DNA of 64,000 nt, from contig UQJW01000003.1 in NCBI GenBank assembly GCA_900541485.1, forward strand, positions 123,452-187,451, given 5' to 3'. Of this stretch, positions 34,561 through 43,424 are shown in pieces. The translations under genes were made by a program, and so were the position numbers. Every line of letters begins with the position of its first letter. Positions within the stretch are counted from its first letter, which is position 1. The notes beneath the pieces were generated by a model. It was not told the origin of the DNA. It ran no database searches and worked only from the letters and a program-made list of their open reading frames with translations. The stretch is from an uncultured Dialister sp. GTDB taxonomy: Bacteria > Bacillota > Negativicutes > Veillonellales > Dialisteraceae.

Positions 34561-34911
34561 TTAATCACCTCCGGAAGTTCTGTTAAGAAGCAGAGAATGT
34601 ATTTGCCACAACTTTTTTGAGAAATATTCAATCTGCTTTTTCATATCGTTTATATCATCTTTGTAGATTATTCCGGTCGAATTTACACGCTTTGCAATCT
34701 GATTTATGTTGTTTGTAGCGTTGGAAAGCAAGCCCTGTAAATCTCTAAACGGCTCTAAATCCACTTGATATATTTCCTTTTCTAAAACGCACTTGCGAAT
34801 GAAATGGCTCATATTTCTGCATTTCGCAAGTTTTCTTTTCTCCTCAAAAAGAGCCTTTTCTTCTTCGGTTAATTTAATTTCAAGTCTTTCATTTCGTATT
34901 CTATTTGCCAT
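34561..34911 (-). CDS. mobC: MobC-type relaxosome accessory protein
   Basis: 116 residues, ribbon-helix-helix at the N-terminus (RNERLEIKLTEEEKALFEEK) followed by the MobC signature NATNNINQIAKRVNSTGIIY and a C-terminal helix. MobC helps the relaxase open oriT. AAAGGAGG precedes the ATG, and the gene ends 5 bp before the relaxase pseudogene, whose ribosome binding site overlaps the mobC stop. Intact but without a working relaxase. Confidence 0.87.
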   Translation of the reverse strand: MANRIRNERLEIKLTEEEKALFEEKRKLAKCRNMSHFIRKCVLEKEIYQVDLEPFRDLQGLLSNATNNINQIAKRVNSTGIIYKDDINDMKKQIEYFSKKLWQIHSLLLNRTSGGD

Positions 34912-34979
34912 AGGTAAATCCTCCTTTGAATGTATTTCGGAGTCTTAGGGTACATCCTAACAAGTTAAAAATTGATAAA

Positions 34980-35010
34980 AAAGAAGCAGATTCCAGAGGG
35001 CTGCTTCATC
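34980..35010. terminator. Hairpin with flanking A/T runs upstream of mobC
   Basis: GAAGCAG-N11-CTGCTTC, 7-bp perfect stem with an A-rich left side and ATCAATTTTTT on the right; could terminate in either direction. Confidence 0.55.
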
Positions 35011-35019
35011 AATTTTTTC

Positions 35020-35039
35020 GTAAGTGTCCGTACACTTAC
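35020..35039. repeat. Palindrome, possible oriT-associated repeat
   Basis: GTAAGTGT-CCGT-ACACTTAC, a perfect 8+8 inverted repeat with a 4-nt centre. It lies 110 bp upstream of mobC, where the oriT of mob genes is usual, and right at the point where hsdR homology begins. Confidence 0.4.
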
Positions 35040-36577
35040 TGTGCTTGCTACATAAGAATGAATTAGATAATGAAACAAACGAACATAAGAGAAAAGTCGT
35101 AGAAAATATATTGGGCTCTTGGATTGAACTTAATAGAAAAAATAAATTTTCAGCAATTTTTGCTACAGCTTCTATTAAAGAGGCTATAGAATATTGGAGA
35201 TCACTTAAAGATAATTCAAGAAATTTGAAAGTAACTTGTGTCTTTGATGCTTCAGAGGATTTTACGGGTTTTTCAATTGAAAAGTCTGATGGTTTAAAAG
35301 ATATCATTACACATTATAACGAAATGTATGGAAAGTCTTTTTCTATATCAACTCATGGATCCTTTAAATCCGATATAGCCAAAAGACTGGCTCAAAAAGA
35401 CCAATATATTGATTTGAAAAAGGAAGATAAAATAGACATTGTTATCGTAGTTTACCAACTACTAACTGGCTATGACTCTAAATGGATTTCCATTTTATAC
35501 TTAGACAAAATTCTTAAGTTACACAATCTCATTCAAGCATTTTCTAGAACTAACAGGCTTAATGGCCCTGAAAAACCTCATGGAACTATTCGATACTACA
35601 GAAGAACATCATTAATGGAGCAAAATATAAGAGACGCTGTTCAAGAATACTCCGGGGATAAGCCTTATATGATGTATGTAGATAAATTGCCAACAAACAT
35701 CAGATCCATGAATCGCCTTTTTGATGAAATAAAGGAAATATTTAAACTTGAAGGCATTCAAAATTTTTCAAGAATACCTGAAAGTGATGTTTCACAAAAG
35801 AAGTTTGTAACATGTTTTAATCAATTCTATGGATGCTTAAATTCAGCCATTACACAGGGGTTTACTTGGGAAAAGAAAAGGTATGAAGACAAAGAAAACA
35901 GAATGTTGGTTGAGATAGATATTACAGAAGAAGAATATAATATTCTGCTTCTAAGGTATCAAGAAGTAGCTCCAGGTGGTGGTGGAGGCGGTGAAAAGCC
36001 GAATATTCCTTTTAATTATCAGATTGTTGAAGAAAGCTTTAAAATAGACTATAACTACATGAACCAAAACTTTGATAAGTTTATTAAGGTATTATTTGAT
36101 GAAAACTCATCGGAAGAAGAAATAAAAGACCTTAAAGCAAGTCTTCATAAGAACTTTGCCAGTCTTCCAAAAGACAGACAGAGCATTGCAGAAATGGTGA
36201 TCAATGATTTTGAAAATGGGGATTTAAAGATTAAAGAAGGCTGGGATTTCAATGACTACATCAATGATTATTCTGTGTCTGAATTAGACGCACAAATAGA
36301 GGAAATTGTTAGATTCACTGGAGTTGATGAGGAAAAGTTGAGAAGCCTAATGAACTTTAACTTGACGGAGAATAATTTAAATGAATATGGTAGATTTGAT
36401 GCTTTGGTAAATTCAGCGAATATTTTCTTAATTACAAAGAATTTATCTACTATCAAGGGGAGCGATGTAAGACAATTCAAAAGTAAAATATATCTAGACA
36501 AGGTATTAAGAAAGTTTTTATTAGAAAATACGTTTAGTTTAGATGACTATAACAGATATAATAAGGACCAGATTTAG
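35024..36577 (+). pseudogene. hsdR: Type I restriction subunit HsdR, C-terminal fragment
   Basis: 517 open codons matching the second half of HsdR: the helicase C-terminal part (CVFDASEDFTGFSIEKSDGL, VYQLLTGYDSKWISILYLDK, HNLIQAFSRTNRLNGPEKPH with the motif VI Arg-finger region) and the long helical C-terminal domain. The N-terminal PD-(D/E)xK nuclease and Walker A/B motifs are gone; homology begins at about 35045 next to a palindrome, and the first codons (MSVHLLCLL) are unrelated sequence. No hsdM or hsdS is present. The fragment cannot restrict DNA. Confidence 0.85.
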
Positions 36578-36636
36578 TAAACTCCAATGGTAAAAATCCT
36601 GAGTCATATGATGATAGATAAGGAGGCGTATGGGGA

Positions 36637-37640
36637 ATGGCTGCAAATATAGAAGAAGAGAAAATATGGGGTATTCATACAAAGGATGACAATTTATTTC
36701 TGCATCAGAATGTAATAGCTATTGGTTGGAAGGATATGGGAGACCTGAGTTTGATTCAGGCTGATCGCGATGCTTTCAAGGAAAAATATAAAGAAGTATA
36801 TCCGGATGCCAAGAAAGGCAGCATCGCAAACGGTGCAGGTATGCTGTATCGTTTTACGCATGAGGTCGAGATTGGTGATTACGTTGTATTCCCATCAAAG
36901 ATTGACCGCCAGATAAATATCGGTGTGATTGAAGGCGGATATGAGTATCATCCGGAAGAAGCGGAATATGTGCAGCAGCATAAAGTTAAATGGTTGAAGC
37001 ACCTGCCAAGAACCTCATTTTCACAGGGCGCACTATACGAAGTCGGCTCAGCAATGTCTTTTTTACAGTAAAGAACTATGCCGATGAGTATCTTGCAGCA
37101 CTGGATAAAGGATTCAAGAAAAACGCCATGACACCTGGCCCAGATGAAGACGAAAGTGTTGGTGCTACAGCCGATGGGATTGTAGAGGGAACCAGAGACT
37201 TCATCCTGAAGGAACTGAGCAAGAATCTCAAAGGCTATGATTTGGAAGAGTTCGTAGCTGACCTGCTTAGAGCAATGGGCTATCGTACCACGGTTTCTGC
37301 ACATGGTGGAGACAACGGTATCGATATTACAGCTTATAAGGATGAGCTGCCACCTCGTATTCTGGTACAGGTAAAGAGTCAGGATAGTGACATTAAGGAA
37401 GCAACCATCCAGTCTCTTAAAGGTGCAATGCGTGAAGGTGACTATGGTTTGTTTGTCACGCTTTCCAATTATACGAAGAATGCGCAGAAATATTTGAACA
37501 GTACGCCAATTATCCGTGGGATAAATGGAACAGAACTGGTAGATTTGATTTTGAAGTACTATCACGATTTGAGCGATAAGTACAAAAAGATGATACCATT
37601 GAAGATGGTATACATTCCGGTGCCAAGGACAGACGATTAA
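36637..37640 (+). pseudogene. mrr: Mrr-type restriction endonuclease, frameshifted in a poly-T tract
   Basis: Two overlapping frames form one protein. The first (36637-37071, 144 codons) carries the N-terminal domain (EEKIWGIHTKDDNLFLHQNV, EIGDYVVFPSKIDRQINIGV). At the T6 run 37059-37064 the frame ends in LQ-stop; one extra T would give FFTVKNYADEYLAALDKGFK and join the second frame to 37640. That part holds the Mrr catalytic core: GYDLEEFVADLLRAMGYRTT, GGDNGIDI, and LVQVKSQ, the D-QxK variant. About 334 residues if joined. GC content is visibly higher than in the neighbouring island genes, indicating a separate origin. Could be decay, slippage-based switching, or a sequencing error. Confidence 0.8.
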
Positions 37641-37823
37641 AGCTTCTAAGGTTTAGCAGAAGGTTTATAAATAATAGGTTCATGAGAAAAGTTTTGGGTA
37701 CGTGGTAATTGAATTGGTAATCATCTTTGCAACTCCTGATGTTTTTCTGAAAGGGTATTCTCATTTCTTTGCTCTTGTAAAAATGATAAAATCTAATAAA
37801 TAAAAGATTTTTGGAGGGACATG

Positions 37824-38126
37824 ATGGACTATAAAGAAATTCAAGAGATGGAGAAAATTTTAGGGGAGCATGCGGCGGTACTGGAACGGATGGACAAGGC
37901 GCTTTCTGAGTTTGAGGAGCATCAGAAGCAGTATGCGAAGTTGAGTGCTTATTACGGGAGTGCCGAGTATATGCGGGATTTGGAGCGTTATGAGGCGGGG
38001 GAGATTCCTGAGGAGGGGGTTGCTGCCGTTTTTTCTGAGGATGCTGTTTTTGATTTGATCGGTGAAAATTTTGAGATGGCGTTGCGGATGATTGAGTTTG
38101 CCGTGAAGGTGATTCGCGAGCATTGA
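37824..38126 (+). CDS. DUF4298 protein
   Basis: 100 residues, acidic and helical; YKEIQEMEKILGEHAAVLER, KLSAYYGSAEYMRDLERYEA and AVFSEDAVFDLIGEN match the DUF4298 family of Firmicutes, whose function is unknown. The ATG at 37824 is 5 nt from GGAGGG and preferred to the ATG at 37821. This is the first host-like gene right of the island. The gap 37641-37820 shows no further gene. Confidence 0.8.
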   Translation: MDYKEIQEMEKILGEHAAVLERMDKALSEFEEHQKQYAKLSAYYGSAEYMRDLERYEAGEIPEEGVAAVFSEDAVFDLIGENFEMALRMIEFAVKVIREH

Positions 38127-38142
38127 AAATAGAAAAAGTGAG

Positions 38143-38173
38143 AAGATATTTCCTTAGGGAGGTATCTTTTTTT
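38143..38173 (+). terminator. Terminator after the DUF4298 gene
   Basis: AAGATATTTCCTTA-GGGAGGTATCTTTTTTT, stem with near-identical sequence to the one at 40347. Confidence 0.7.
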
Positions 38174-38295
38174 ATTCGATAAAGTAAGTGTTTTTTAGAA
38201 AATAGAAAGAATTTTTTTGCATTGCCAAAGATAAATGAAAATAGTACAATATTGAAATATATATTTATATCCGAAGGTTTTTTATGGAGGTTGGA

Positions 38296-39030
38296 ATGTC
38301 TAAGTTGCGTATTGCTATTACGGCTGACACGTATCCGTTTGCCAGTGAAATTACGAATCTTGTGCGTGCTCCTTTTACGGCACGCGGGCTCGTGGATGTC
38401 ATCAGTGATCTCGGGGCTTTGCCTATCGTTTTGCCTGATGTGCCCGGAGCCAAGGGAGAGGATTATGTAGAGTTATTTGATGCATTGGTGATTCCCGGCG
38501 GGCCGGATATGGATCCGACTTTTTGCGGGGAAGAGCCTCGTTGGAAAATCGGGATGACAAATTATAAGCGGGATGTGTTCGAAAAGGAAATGTTTGAGGC
38601 GTTTTATAAGGCGGGGAAGCCCATTTTCGGGATTTGCCGCGGCTGCCAGTTGATTAATATTGTGATGGGCGGCAATGTGTATCAGGATTTGCCGTCAGAA
38701 AATCCCGATGCGTTTATTCGTCATTCCCAGGGGGCAAACGGTTCGTATCCGACGCATAATATCACGATTGAGGAAGGCAGTGAGTTGTATAAGTCTTTGG
38801 GCGCTAAAGCGTATGTGAATTCCCGTCATCATCAGGGAATCAAAAAGCTCGGCGAAGGGCTGAAGGTCACGGCTACGGCTCCTGACGGTGTAGTAGAGTG
38901 TATCGAGTCTGTCAAGGATAATCAGATTGTGGCTGTCCAGTGGCATCCGGAAAATATGTGGCAGGAGCATCCGGAAATGCGCCGCCTGTTTGAGGATTTC
39001 CTGGCACGTGTAGCAGCGTCTGTGAAATAG
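38296..39030 (+). CDS. puuD: Gamma-glutamyl-gamma-aminobutyrate hydrolase-like class I GATase
   Basis: 244 residues, peptidase C26 family. The oxyanion and nucleophile region are clear: VIPGGPDMDPTFCGEEP and PIFGICRGCQLINIVMGGN with the catalytic Cys in GICRGCQ, and VQWHPENMW provides the His-Glu pair. Such enzymes cleave gamma-glutamyl amides such as gamma-Glu-GABA. GGAGG sits before the ATG at 38296, and the ATG at 38284 precedes that site, so the shorter start is used. It lies 21 bp before an amino acid permease gene, suggesting uptake plus hydrolysis of a gamma-glutamyl compound. Confidence 0.88.
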   Translation: MSKLRIAITADTYPFASEITNLVRAPFTARGLVDVISDLGALPIVLPDVPGAKGEDYVELFDALVIPGGPDMDPTFCGEEPRWKIGMTNYKRDVFEKEMFEAFYKAGKPIFGICRGCQLINIVMGGNVYQDLPSENPDAFIRHSQGANGSYPTHNITIEEGSELYKSLGAKAYVNSRHHQGIKKLGEGLKVTATAPDGVVECIESVKDNQIVAVQWHPENMWQEHPEMRRLFEDFLARVAASVK

Positions 39031-39051
39031 GCTGTGTGAGGAGGCATACGT

Positions 39052-40323
39052 ATGGAGTCGAAAAAGTTAGGATTTTGGAGTATTGTTTTACTGGGTATCA
39101 ACGGTATTATCGGGTCGGGGATTTTCCTTTTGCCGAATAAGGCGATGGCGATTATCGGACCGGCCAGTCTTTTGGTCATGCTTTTTGATATGCTTTTGGT
39201 ACTGGCAATTACTTTTTGTTTTGCTGAAGCCAGCGGATTATTTAAGGAAAACGGCGGTGCTTATATTTATGCCAAAGAGGCTTTTGGCGATTTCATCGGG
39301 TATGAGGTAGGGTTTTTGTCCTGGGCAACGCGTATCATTGCGTTTTCCACTATGTCTGTCGGGTTTGCTACGGCCTTAGGGGGACTGATACCGTCACTTA
39401 ATACGGTTATGATGAAAAATATAATTATCAGTGTCATTTTTATTGTGCTGGCAGTTATAAATTTACTGGGTATCAAGTTGTATGAAGTGATTCAGAATTT
39501 GGCAACGATTGCAAAAATATTGCCTTTTATTTTGTTTATCGGAATGGGTATTTTTTATATCGAGCCCGTTAATTTCACGCCGCTTGTTCCGAACGGTGTT
39601 TATACGCCGGGAAGTTTCGGTGCCGCTGCGGTGATGTTGTTCTTTGCTTTTACCGGGTTTGAGTCTTTGGCTGTTGCGGCAGCAGAAATGGAAAATCCGC
39701 AAAAGAATCTGCCGAAGGCTACTTTGATTACTATTTTCACGGTATCGGCGATTTATATTTTGCTCCTCGCCTGCGCTATCGGTATCATGGGGTATGAGCT
39801 TGCCGACACAACGGCACCTGTACAGGCGGCATTTACACGGATTGCCGGTGCTTTCGGCACGACGATCGTGGCAGCAGGTACTTTGATTTCTATCGGTGCT
39901 TTATGTATCGCTTCTTCTTTTATTACGCCTCACAGCGGTCTGGCTTTGGCAGAGCAGCATATGCTTCCTGCTTTTATGGCAAAGCGTAACCGTTTCGGTG
40001 CTCCTTACTGGTGTATCATTGTGTCGACGATAGTGGCTATGCTCATCGGTTATACCGGCGGATTTGCTTTTTTGGCTTCTATCAGTGTCGTTTCCCGTTT
40101 TTCGCAATATATTCCGACTTGTCTTTCGATTATGGTTTTCCGCAAGAAAATGCCGGATGCACCGCGGGTGTTTAAGATTCCTTTCGGGCCGGTCATTCCT
40201 GTCATCGCTTTGTTGGTAAGTTTCTGGCTTTTGGCACAGGCAAAGCCCCAGCAGCTGCTCATCGGATTCGGTGCGGCGATTGTTGCTTTACCGTTCTACT
40301 TTTTGGTTCACCGCAAGAAGTAA
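39052..40323 (+). CDS. APC-family amino acid permease
   Basis: 423 residues, twelve predicted membrane helices. The first helix carries the APC signature GINGIIGSGIFLLPNKAMAI; FAFTGFESLAVAAAEMENPQKNLPKA is the usual helix 6 to loop motif. It imports an amino acid or amine across the inner membrane. It is cotranscribed with the puuD-like gene (GAGGAG before the ATG, 21-bp gap), so gamma-glutamyl derivatives, glutamate or GABA are reasonable substrates, though the sequence does not decide. Confidence 0.9.
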   Translation: MESKKLGFWSIVLLGINGIIGSGIFLLPNKAMAIIGPASLLVMLFDMLLVLAITFCFAEASGLFKENGGAYIYAKEAFGDFIGYEVGFLSWATRIIAFSTMSVGFATALGGLIPSLNTVMMKNIIISVIFIVLAVINLLGIKLYEVIQNLATIAKILPFILFIGMGIFYIEPVNFTPLVPNGVYTPGSFGAAAVMLFFAFTGFESLAVAAAEMENPQKNLPKATLITIFTVSAIYILLLACAIGIMGYELADTTAPVQAAFTRIAGAFGTTIVAAGTLISIGALCIASSFITPHSGLALAEQHMLPAFMAKRNRFGAPYWCIIVSTIVAMLIGYTGGFAFLASISVVSRFSQYIPTCLSIMVFRKKMPDAPRVFKIPFGPVIPVIALLVSFWLLAQAKPQQLLIGFGAAIVALPFYFLVHRKK

Positions 40324-40346
40324 CCGGCGGATATGGTGAAAAGAGA

Positions 40347-40380
40347 AAAGATATTTCCTTAAAGGGAAATATCTTTTTTT
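40347..40380 (+). terminator. Terminator of puuD-permease operon
   Basis: AAGATATTTCCCTT-AAAGGGAAATATCTTTTTTT-like stem (about 11 bp) with T7 tail. The remaining 180 bp before rpmH contain the rpmH promoter region and no DnaA-box cluster. Confidence 0.85.
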
Positions 40381-40563
40381 ATTGGAAGGGCAAGGGAATT
40401 CGGGAATGAGGGATTTCTTTTTAACGGGGTATTTTCTATATTTATGAACAGGGGAAAAAGGAAATACAAGAGATGGTATTGTTTGACATCATAAAGCGGT
40501 TTGGCTATAATTAGCATGTTATGGTGTGTGAAAAAGCACAAGGATGTAAGGAGGTGTTTACTG

Positions 40564-40701
40564 ATGGCAAAAATGACATTCCAGCCTAATAATCACTGGA
40601 GAAAGAAGACCCACGGTTTCCGTGCACGTATGAAGACGAAAGCAGGAAGAATCGTTCTTAAGAGAAGAAGAGCCAAGGGAAGAAAGGTATTAAGTGCCTG
40701 A
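40564..40701 (+). CDS. rpmH: 50S ribosomal protein L34
   Basis: 45 residues: [20 protein letters not shown], then [19 protein letters not shown], the standard L34 sequence with a short MAK extension before the usual start. AAGGAGGTG lies 8 nt before this ATG. The longer frame from 40501 has no such site. First gene of the rpmH-rnpA-yidD cluster; the stop overlaps the rnpA start. Confidence 0.96.
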   Translation: MAKMTFQPNNHWRKKTHGFRARMKTKAGRIVLKRRRAKGRKVLSA

Positions 40702-41068
40702 GTCTCTGACGGAGAAAGTTCAGAGGTACACGCTGAACCGGGATTTCCGTATCCGGCAGAATAAAGATTACCGGCGAATTTATCGCAGCGGTAAGCGTTA
40801 CAGCAACCGCGCGGGACTGGTGTATGTCACACCGTCCGCGAAGGAGTCTGTCCGTATCGGTTTTGTTGCAACGAAGCGTATCGGCCATGCTTTTGCACGG
40901 AATCGTGCGAAGCGGCTGATGAAGGAAGTGTACCGCCTTCACCGGCATGAGATGAAGCCTCATTATGATGCGGTTTTGCTCGCCGGCGCATTTTTGACGA
41001 CAGCGACGTACGGGGAAGCGGAAAAGGCTTTATTGGCTTTGTGGCGGAAAGCCGGAATCATGGAGTGA
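40694..41068 (+). CDS. rnpA: Ribonuclease P protein component
   Basis: 124 residues. [20 protein letters not shown] is the N-terminal substrate-binding part and [20 protein letters not shown] the conserved RNR motif of RNase P proteins. It binds the RNase P RNA (not in this window) and helps process tRNA 5' ends. The start is a GTG at 40694 that overlaps the rpmH stop, preceded by AAAGG; no ATG is available nearby. Confidence 0.95.
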   Translation: MPESLTEKVQRYTLNRDFRIRQNKDYRRIYRSGKRYSNRAGLVYVTPSAKESVRIGFVATKRIGHAFARNRAKRLMKEVYRLHRHEMKPHYDAVLLAGAFLTTATYGEAEKALLALWRKAGIME

Positions 41069-41072
41069 TGAA

Positions 41073-41282
41073 ATGAAGTCTGTATTGATTGCAATGATCC
41101 GGTTTTACAGGAAATATCTGTCTCCCTTGAAACCGCCGTGCTGCCGTTTTATACCGACCTGCAGTGAATATGCTCTGGAAGCGGTTTCGAAGTATGGAGC
41201 ATGGAAGGGCGGTTGGCTTGCTGTGAAACGGATTTGTAAGTGTCACCCTTTTCATAAGGGCGGATATGATCCCGTTCCATAA
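41073..41282 (+). CDS. yidD: Membrane protein insertion efficiency factor YidD
   Basis: 69 residues. [34 protein letters not shown] and [15 protein letters not shown] are the conserved YidD features, with the Cys-rich core. It lies at the inner membrane and assists YidC-dependent insertion. It begins 4 bp after rnpA. A terminator-like hairpin follows, so yidC may be separately expressed. Confidence 0.95.
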   Translation: MKSVLIAMIRFYRKYLSPLKPPCCRFIPTCSEYALEAVSKYGAWKGGWLAVKRICKCHPFHKGGYDPVP

Positions 41283-41313
41283 GCCGGGCCGTGAATTTTC
41301 ACATAAAAACAGT

Positions 41314-41352
41314 GCGGCGCTTCCGGAAAAGGGCGCCGTTTTATTATTTTTT
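41314..41352 (+). terminator. Terminator or attenuator after yidD
   Basis: CGGCGC-N12-GCGCCG stem followed by TTTTATTATTTTTTC, about 30 bp after the yidD stop and 160 bp before yidC. Confidence 0.7.
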
Positions 41353-41364
41353 CATCTTGCACAG

Positions 41365-41415
41365 GAAATAAGAAATGTACCAATTGTGCCGAACCACCAG
41401 ATATTTTCTTATTTC
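41365..41415 (+). promoter_or_regulatory. yidC leader: 11-bp inverted repeat and possible uORF
   Basis: GAAATAAGAAA (41365-41375) and TTTCTTATTTC (41405-41415) are a perfect 11-bp inverted repeat. A 25-codon frame (MYQLCRTTRYFLISLRKIFK, then GSFRF, stop at 41451) begins inside the left arm. The arrangement resembles leader control of a YidC paralogue, as with the MifM arrest peptide of Bacillus, but translation of the frame is unproven. Confidence 0.35.
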
Positions 41416-41512
41416 TTTAAGAAAGATTTTTAAAGGCTCGTTCCGTTTTTGAAATTTAGAAGGCGGAATATATTTAGCGGTTGAAATAGAGACCGTATAA
41501 GGAGTTACAATT

Positions 41513-42451
41513 ATGAATTTTGGTTTCGGAGGCGGCTCGGATTTCCAAATCCCTGTCTTATCCACTTTGGTCGGTATGCTTGCCGATCTTATGCGTGTCG
41601 GGCTGCAGTATTGTTATGAAATGAGCAGCCGTATCGGATTTCCTAATTATGTAATTGCTATCATTGTCTTGACCGTCATTATCAAGACTTTGCTGCTTCC
41701 GCTGGCAATCAAGCAGATCCGCTCGATGAAGGCGATGCAGGAAATACAGCCGGAAATCCAGAAAGTACAGAAGAAATACAGAAATGACCCGGCAAAGCTC
41801 CGTGAGGAGATGGGCCGTCTTTATAAGGAAAATAACGCATCTCCTATGGCAGGGTGCTTACCGCTCCTGATACAGATGCCTTTCCTGATTGCTATGTATT
41901 ACGCGATTCAGGGCTTTAATTATGACCCCAATCATGCAGGTTTTCTCTGGATAGAAAGTCTGGCGGCGGAAGATACGACATTCCTTCTTCCCATACTGGC
42001 AGCAGCGACGACATTCCTCGTGTCCTGGCAGACAACGCCGAAGAATGCACCGAGCAATCAGAAGACCATGCTTGTCCTGATGCCTCTCATGATCGGCTGG
42101 ATGTCTCTCAATTTCCCGAGCGGTCTTGTTATTTACTGGATTGTAAATAATGTGTACCAGTTCTTCCAGCAGCTTATTATGTTCCGCGGAGAAAAGGGAA
42201 AAGAGCTTGTGAACGGTCCTTCCAAGAAGGGGGTGGTGACCGTCAGCAGTTCCGGGAACGATGCAGAGGAAACACCGAAGAAAAGAAGAAAAGTCATCCG
42301 TAAAAAGGTTATAAAAAAAGTAGTCAAAAAACCGCAGGCGGAAAAAACACCGTCTGATGCTCAAGGAAATGAAGCTTCCGCGGAAAACGGGGAGGCGCAG
42401 GCTGATAAGCAGGTCGTAAGTGATTCCGGGGAGGCTGGGATAAAAAAATGA
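41513..42451 (+). CDS. yidC: Membrane protein insertase YidC/Oxa1
   Basis: 312 residues. Five helices with the family motifs LTVIIKTLLLPLAIKQIRSM, NASPMAGCLPLLIQMPFLIA and FPSGLVIYWIVNNVYQFFQQ; the functional Arg of the hydrophilic groove is in the first cytoplasmic segment. There is no lipobox and no large periplasmic domain, so it is the short Firmicute-type form. The C-terminal 75 residues are strongly basic and then acidic (KKRRKVIRKKVIKKVVKKPQ), probably ribosome-binding. The stop overlaps the jag start. Confidence 0.95.
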   Translation: MNFGFGGGSDFQIPVLSTLVGMLADLMRVGLQYCYEMSSRIGFPNYVIAIIVLTVIIKTLLLPLAIKQIRSMKAMQEIQPEIQKVQKKYRNDPAKLREEMGRLYKENNASPMAGCLPLLIQMPFLIAMYYAIQGFNYDPNHAGFLWIESLAAEDTTFLLPILAAATTFLVSWQTTPKNAPSNQKTMLVLMPLMIGWMSLNFPSGLVIYWIVNNVYQFFQQLIMFRGEKGKELVNGPSKKGVVTVSSSGNDAEETPKKRRKVIRKKVIKKVVKKPQAEKTPSDAQGNEASAENGEAQADKQVVSDSGEAGIKK

Positions 42452-43236
42452 AAACAGTCAGGATTACAGCAAAAACGATAGAGGCTGCTATTGAGGACGG
42501 ATTGAAGCAGCTCGGTATTTCCCGTGAGGAAGCCGTTGTCAATGTAGTGGAACAGCCGTCAAGCGGACTTTTCGGTCTGCTTCGTAAAAAAGAAGCGGTG
42601 GTGGATATTTTCGTCAAGGAAGCGGGCGTACCGGAAGAGGACGTGCCTGAAAACGTGGATTATCCTGAAAACGGACCTGAAATGAATGATGACGACACCG
42701 CAGAAAATGAAGAGACTGCGGAAGAAAAACCGCAGGAAAAGAAGAAACATTTTGCGGAAGAATTGCCGTTTGTGGCAGAGGACCAGGCTGTCGTTGCAGA
42801 GGAAGCCAAAAAATTCCTGACTTCCGTATTTGAAGGGATGAACCTTGATGTGCAGATGGAAAGAATGATGAATGAAGAACGGATTCTTTTCAATCTCCAC
42901 GGGGAAGGTCTCGGTATCTTAATCGGCAAGCACGGACAGACTCTGGATGCTCTCCAGTATCTGACGAATTTGGCAGCAGGGAAAAATTTCCGTCGCCGTT
43001 ATTTCGTTCTGATTGATGTGGAAGGATACAGAGAACGTCGCCGCCAGACTTTGGAATCTTTGGCACACCGTCTTGCCGGCAAGGTAAAACGGACCGGGGA
43101 AGAAGTCAAGTTGGAAGCGATGCCGGCAGGCGAACGGCGTATCATTCATCTGGCACTCCAGCATGATCATGAGGTCATGACAGACAGTGAAGGTGAAACT
43201 CCGTACCGCCGCGTGGTTATCCGCCCGAAAGCGTAA
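42448..43236 (+). CDS. jag: Jag/KhpB RNA-binding protein
   Basis: 262 residues. Jag_N domain (residues 1-50, MKTVRITAKTIEAAIEDGLK, GLFGLLRKKEAV), an acidic linker rich in Glu and Asp (about 60-110), a KH domain with the GxxG loop in LGILIGKHGQTLDALQYLTN, and a C-terminal R3H domain (RERRRQTLESLAHRLAGKVK). KhpB acts with KhpA in RNA binding and cell-elongation control. Overlaps yidC by 4 bp; a terminator follows. mnmE/mnmG, often next, are absent here. Confidence 0.95.
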   Translation: MKTVRITAKTIEAAIEDGLKQLGISREEAVVNVVEQPSSGLFGLLRKKEAVVDIFVKEAGVPEEDVPENVDYPENGPEMNDDDTAENEETAEEKPQEKKKHFAEELPFVAEDQAVVAEEAKKFLTSVFEGMNLDVQMERMMNEERILFNLHGEGLGILIGKHGQTLDALQYLTNLAAGKNFRRRYFVLIDVEGYRERRRQTLESLAHRLAGKVKRTGEEVKLEAMPAGERRIIHLALQHDHEVMTDSEGETPYRRVVIRPKA

Positions 43237-43255
43237 AAAAATAAAGAAACAAGAA

Positions 43256-43293
43256 AACCCTCTTTACCGATACAGGTAAGGAGGGTTATTTTT
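43256..43293 (+). terminator. Terminator of yidC-jag
   Basis: AACCCTCTTTACC-N6-GGTAAGGAGGGTT, 12-bp stem with one mismatch, then ATTTTTG. Confidence 0.85.
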
Positions 43294-43395
43294 GTGCCTG
43301 TTTTAATAAAAAGTGTAATACAAAAGGATAGAAAATATAAAAACAAGAAGAAATATAAAAACGGAGTGAAATATAAAAACAGGAAAGCGGGAACA

Positions 43396-43424
43396 TTGAC
43401 AGACACCCCACGGGGGTGTAGTGT
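43396..43424 (+). promoter_or_regulatory. csoR-copA promoter with CsoR-type operator
   Basis: TTGACA (43396-43401) is followed at once by ACACCCC-N3-GGGGTGT (43403-43419), a GC-rich palindrome in otherwise AT-rich DNA and of the type bound by CsoR repressors. The -10 lies in TAGTGTATAAA, so the operator fills the spacer. Confidence 0.65.

Noticed and set aside
36990-37064. Independent start for the Mrr catalytic part (MVEAPAKNL...)
   Set aside because: These codons are the shifted-frame reading of the first part of the gene; the catalytic frame becomes protein-like only after the T tract.
37300-37320. Right-hand copy of the rumA end (GGTGGAGACA) as an attachment site
   Set aside because: The match is only about 8 bp and lies inside the Mrr coding sequence; not a credible att repeat.
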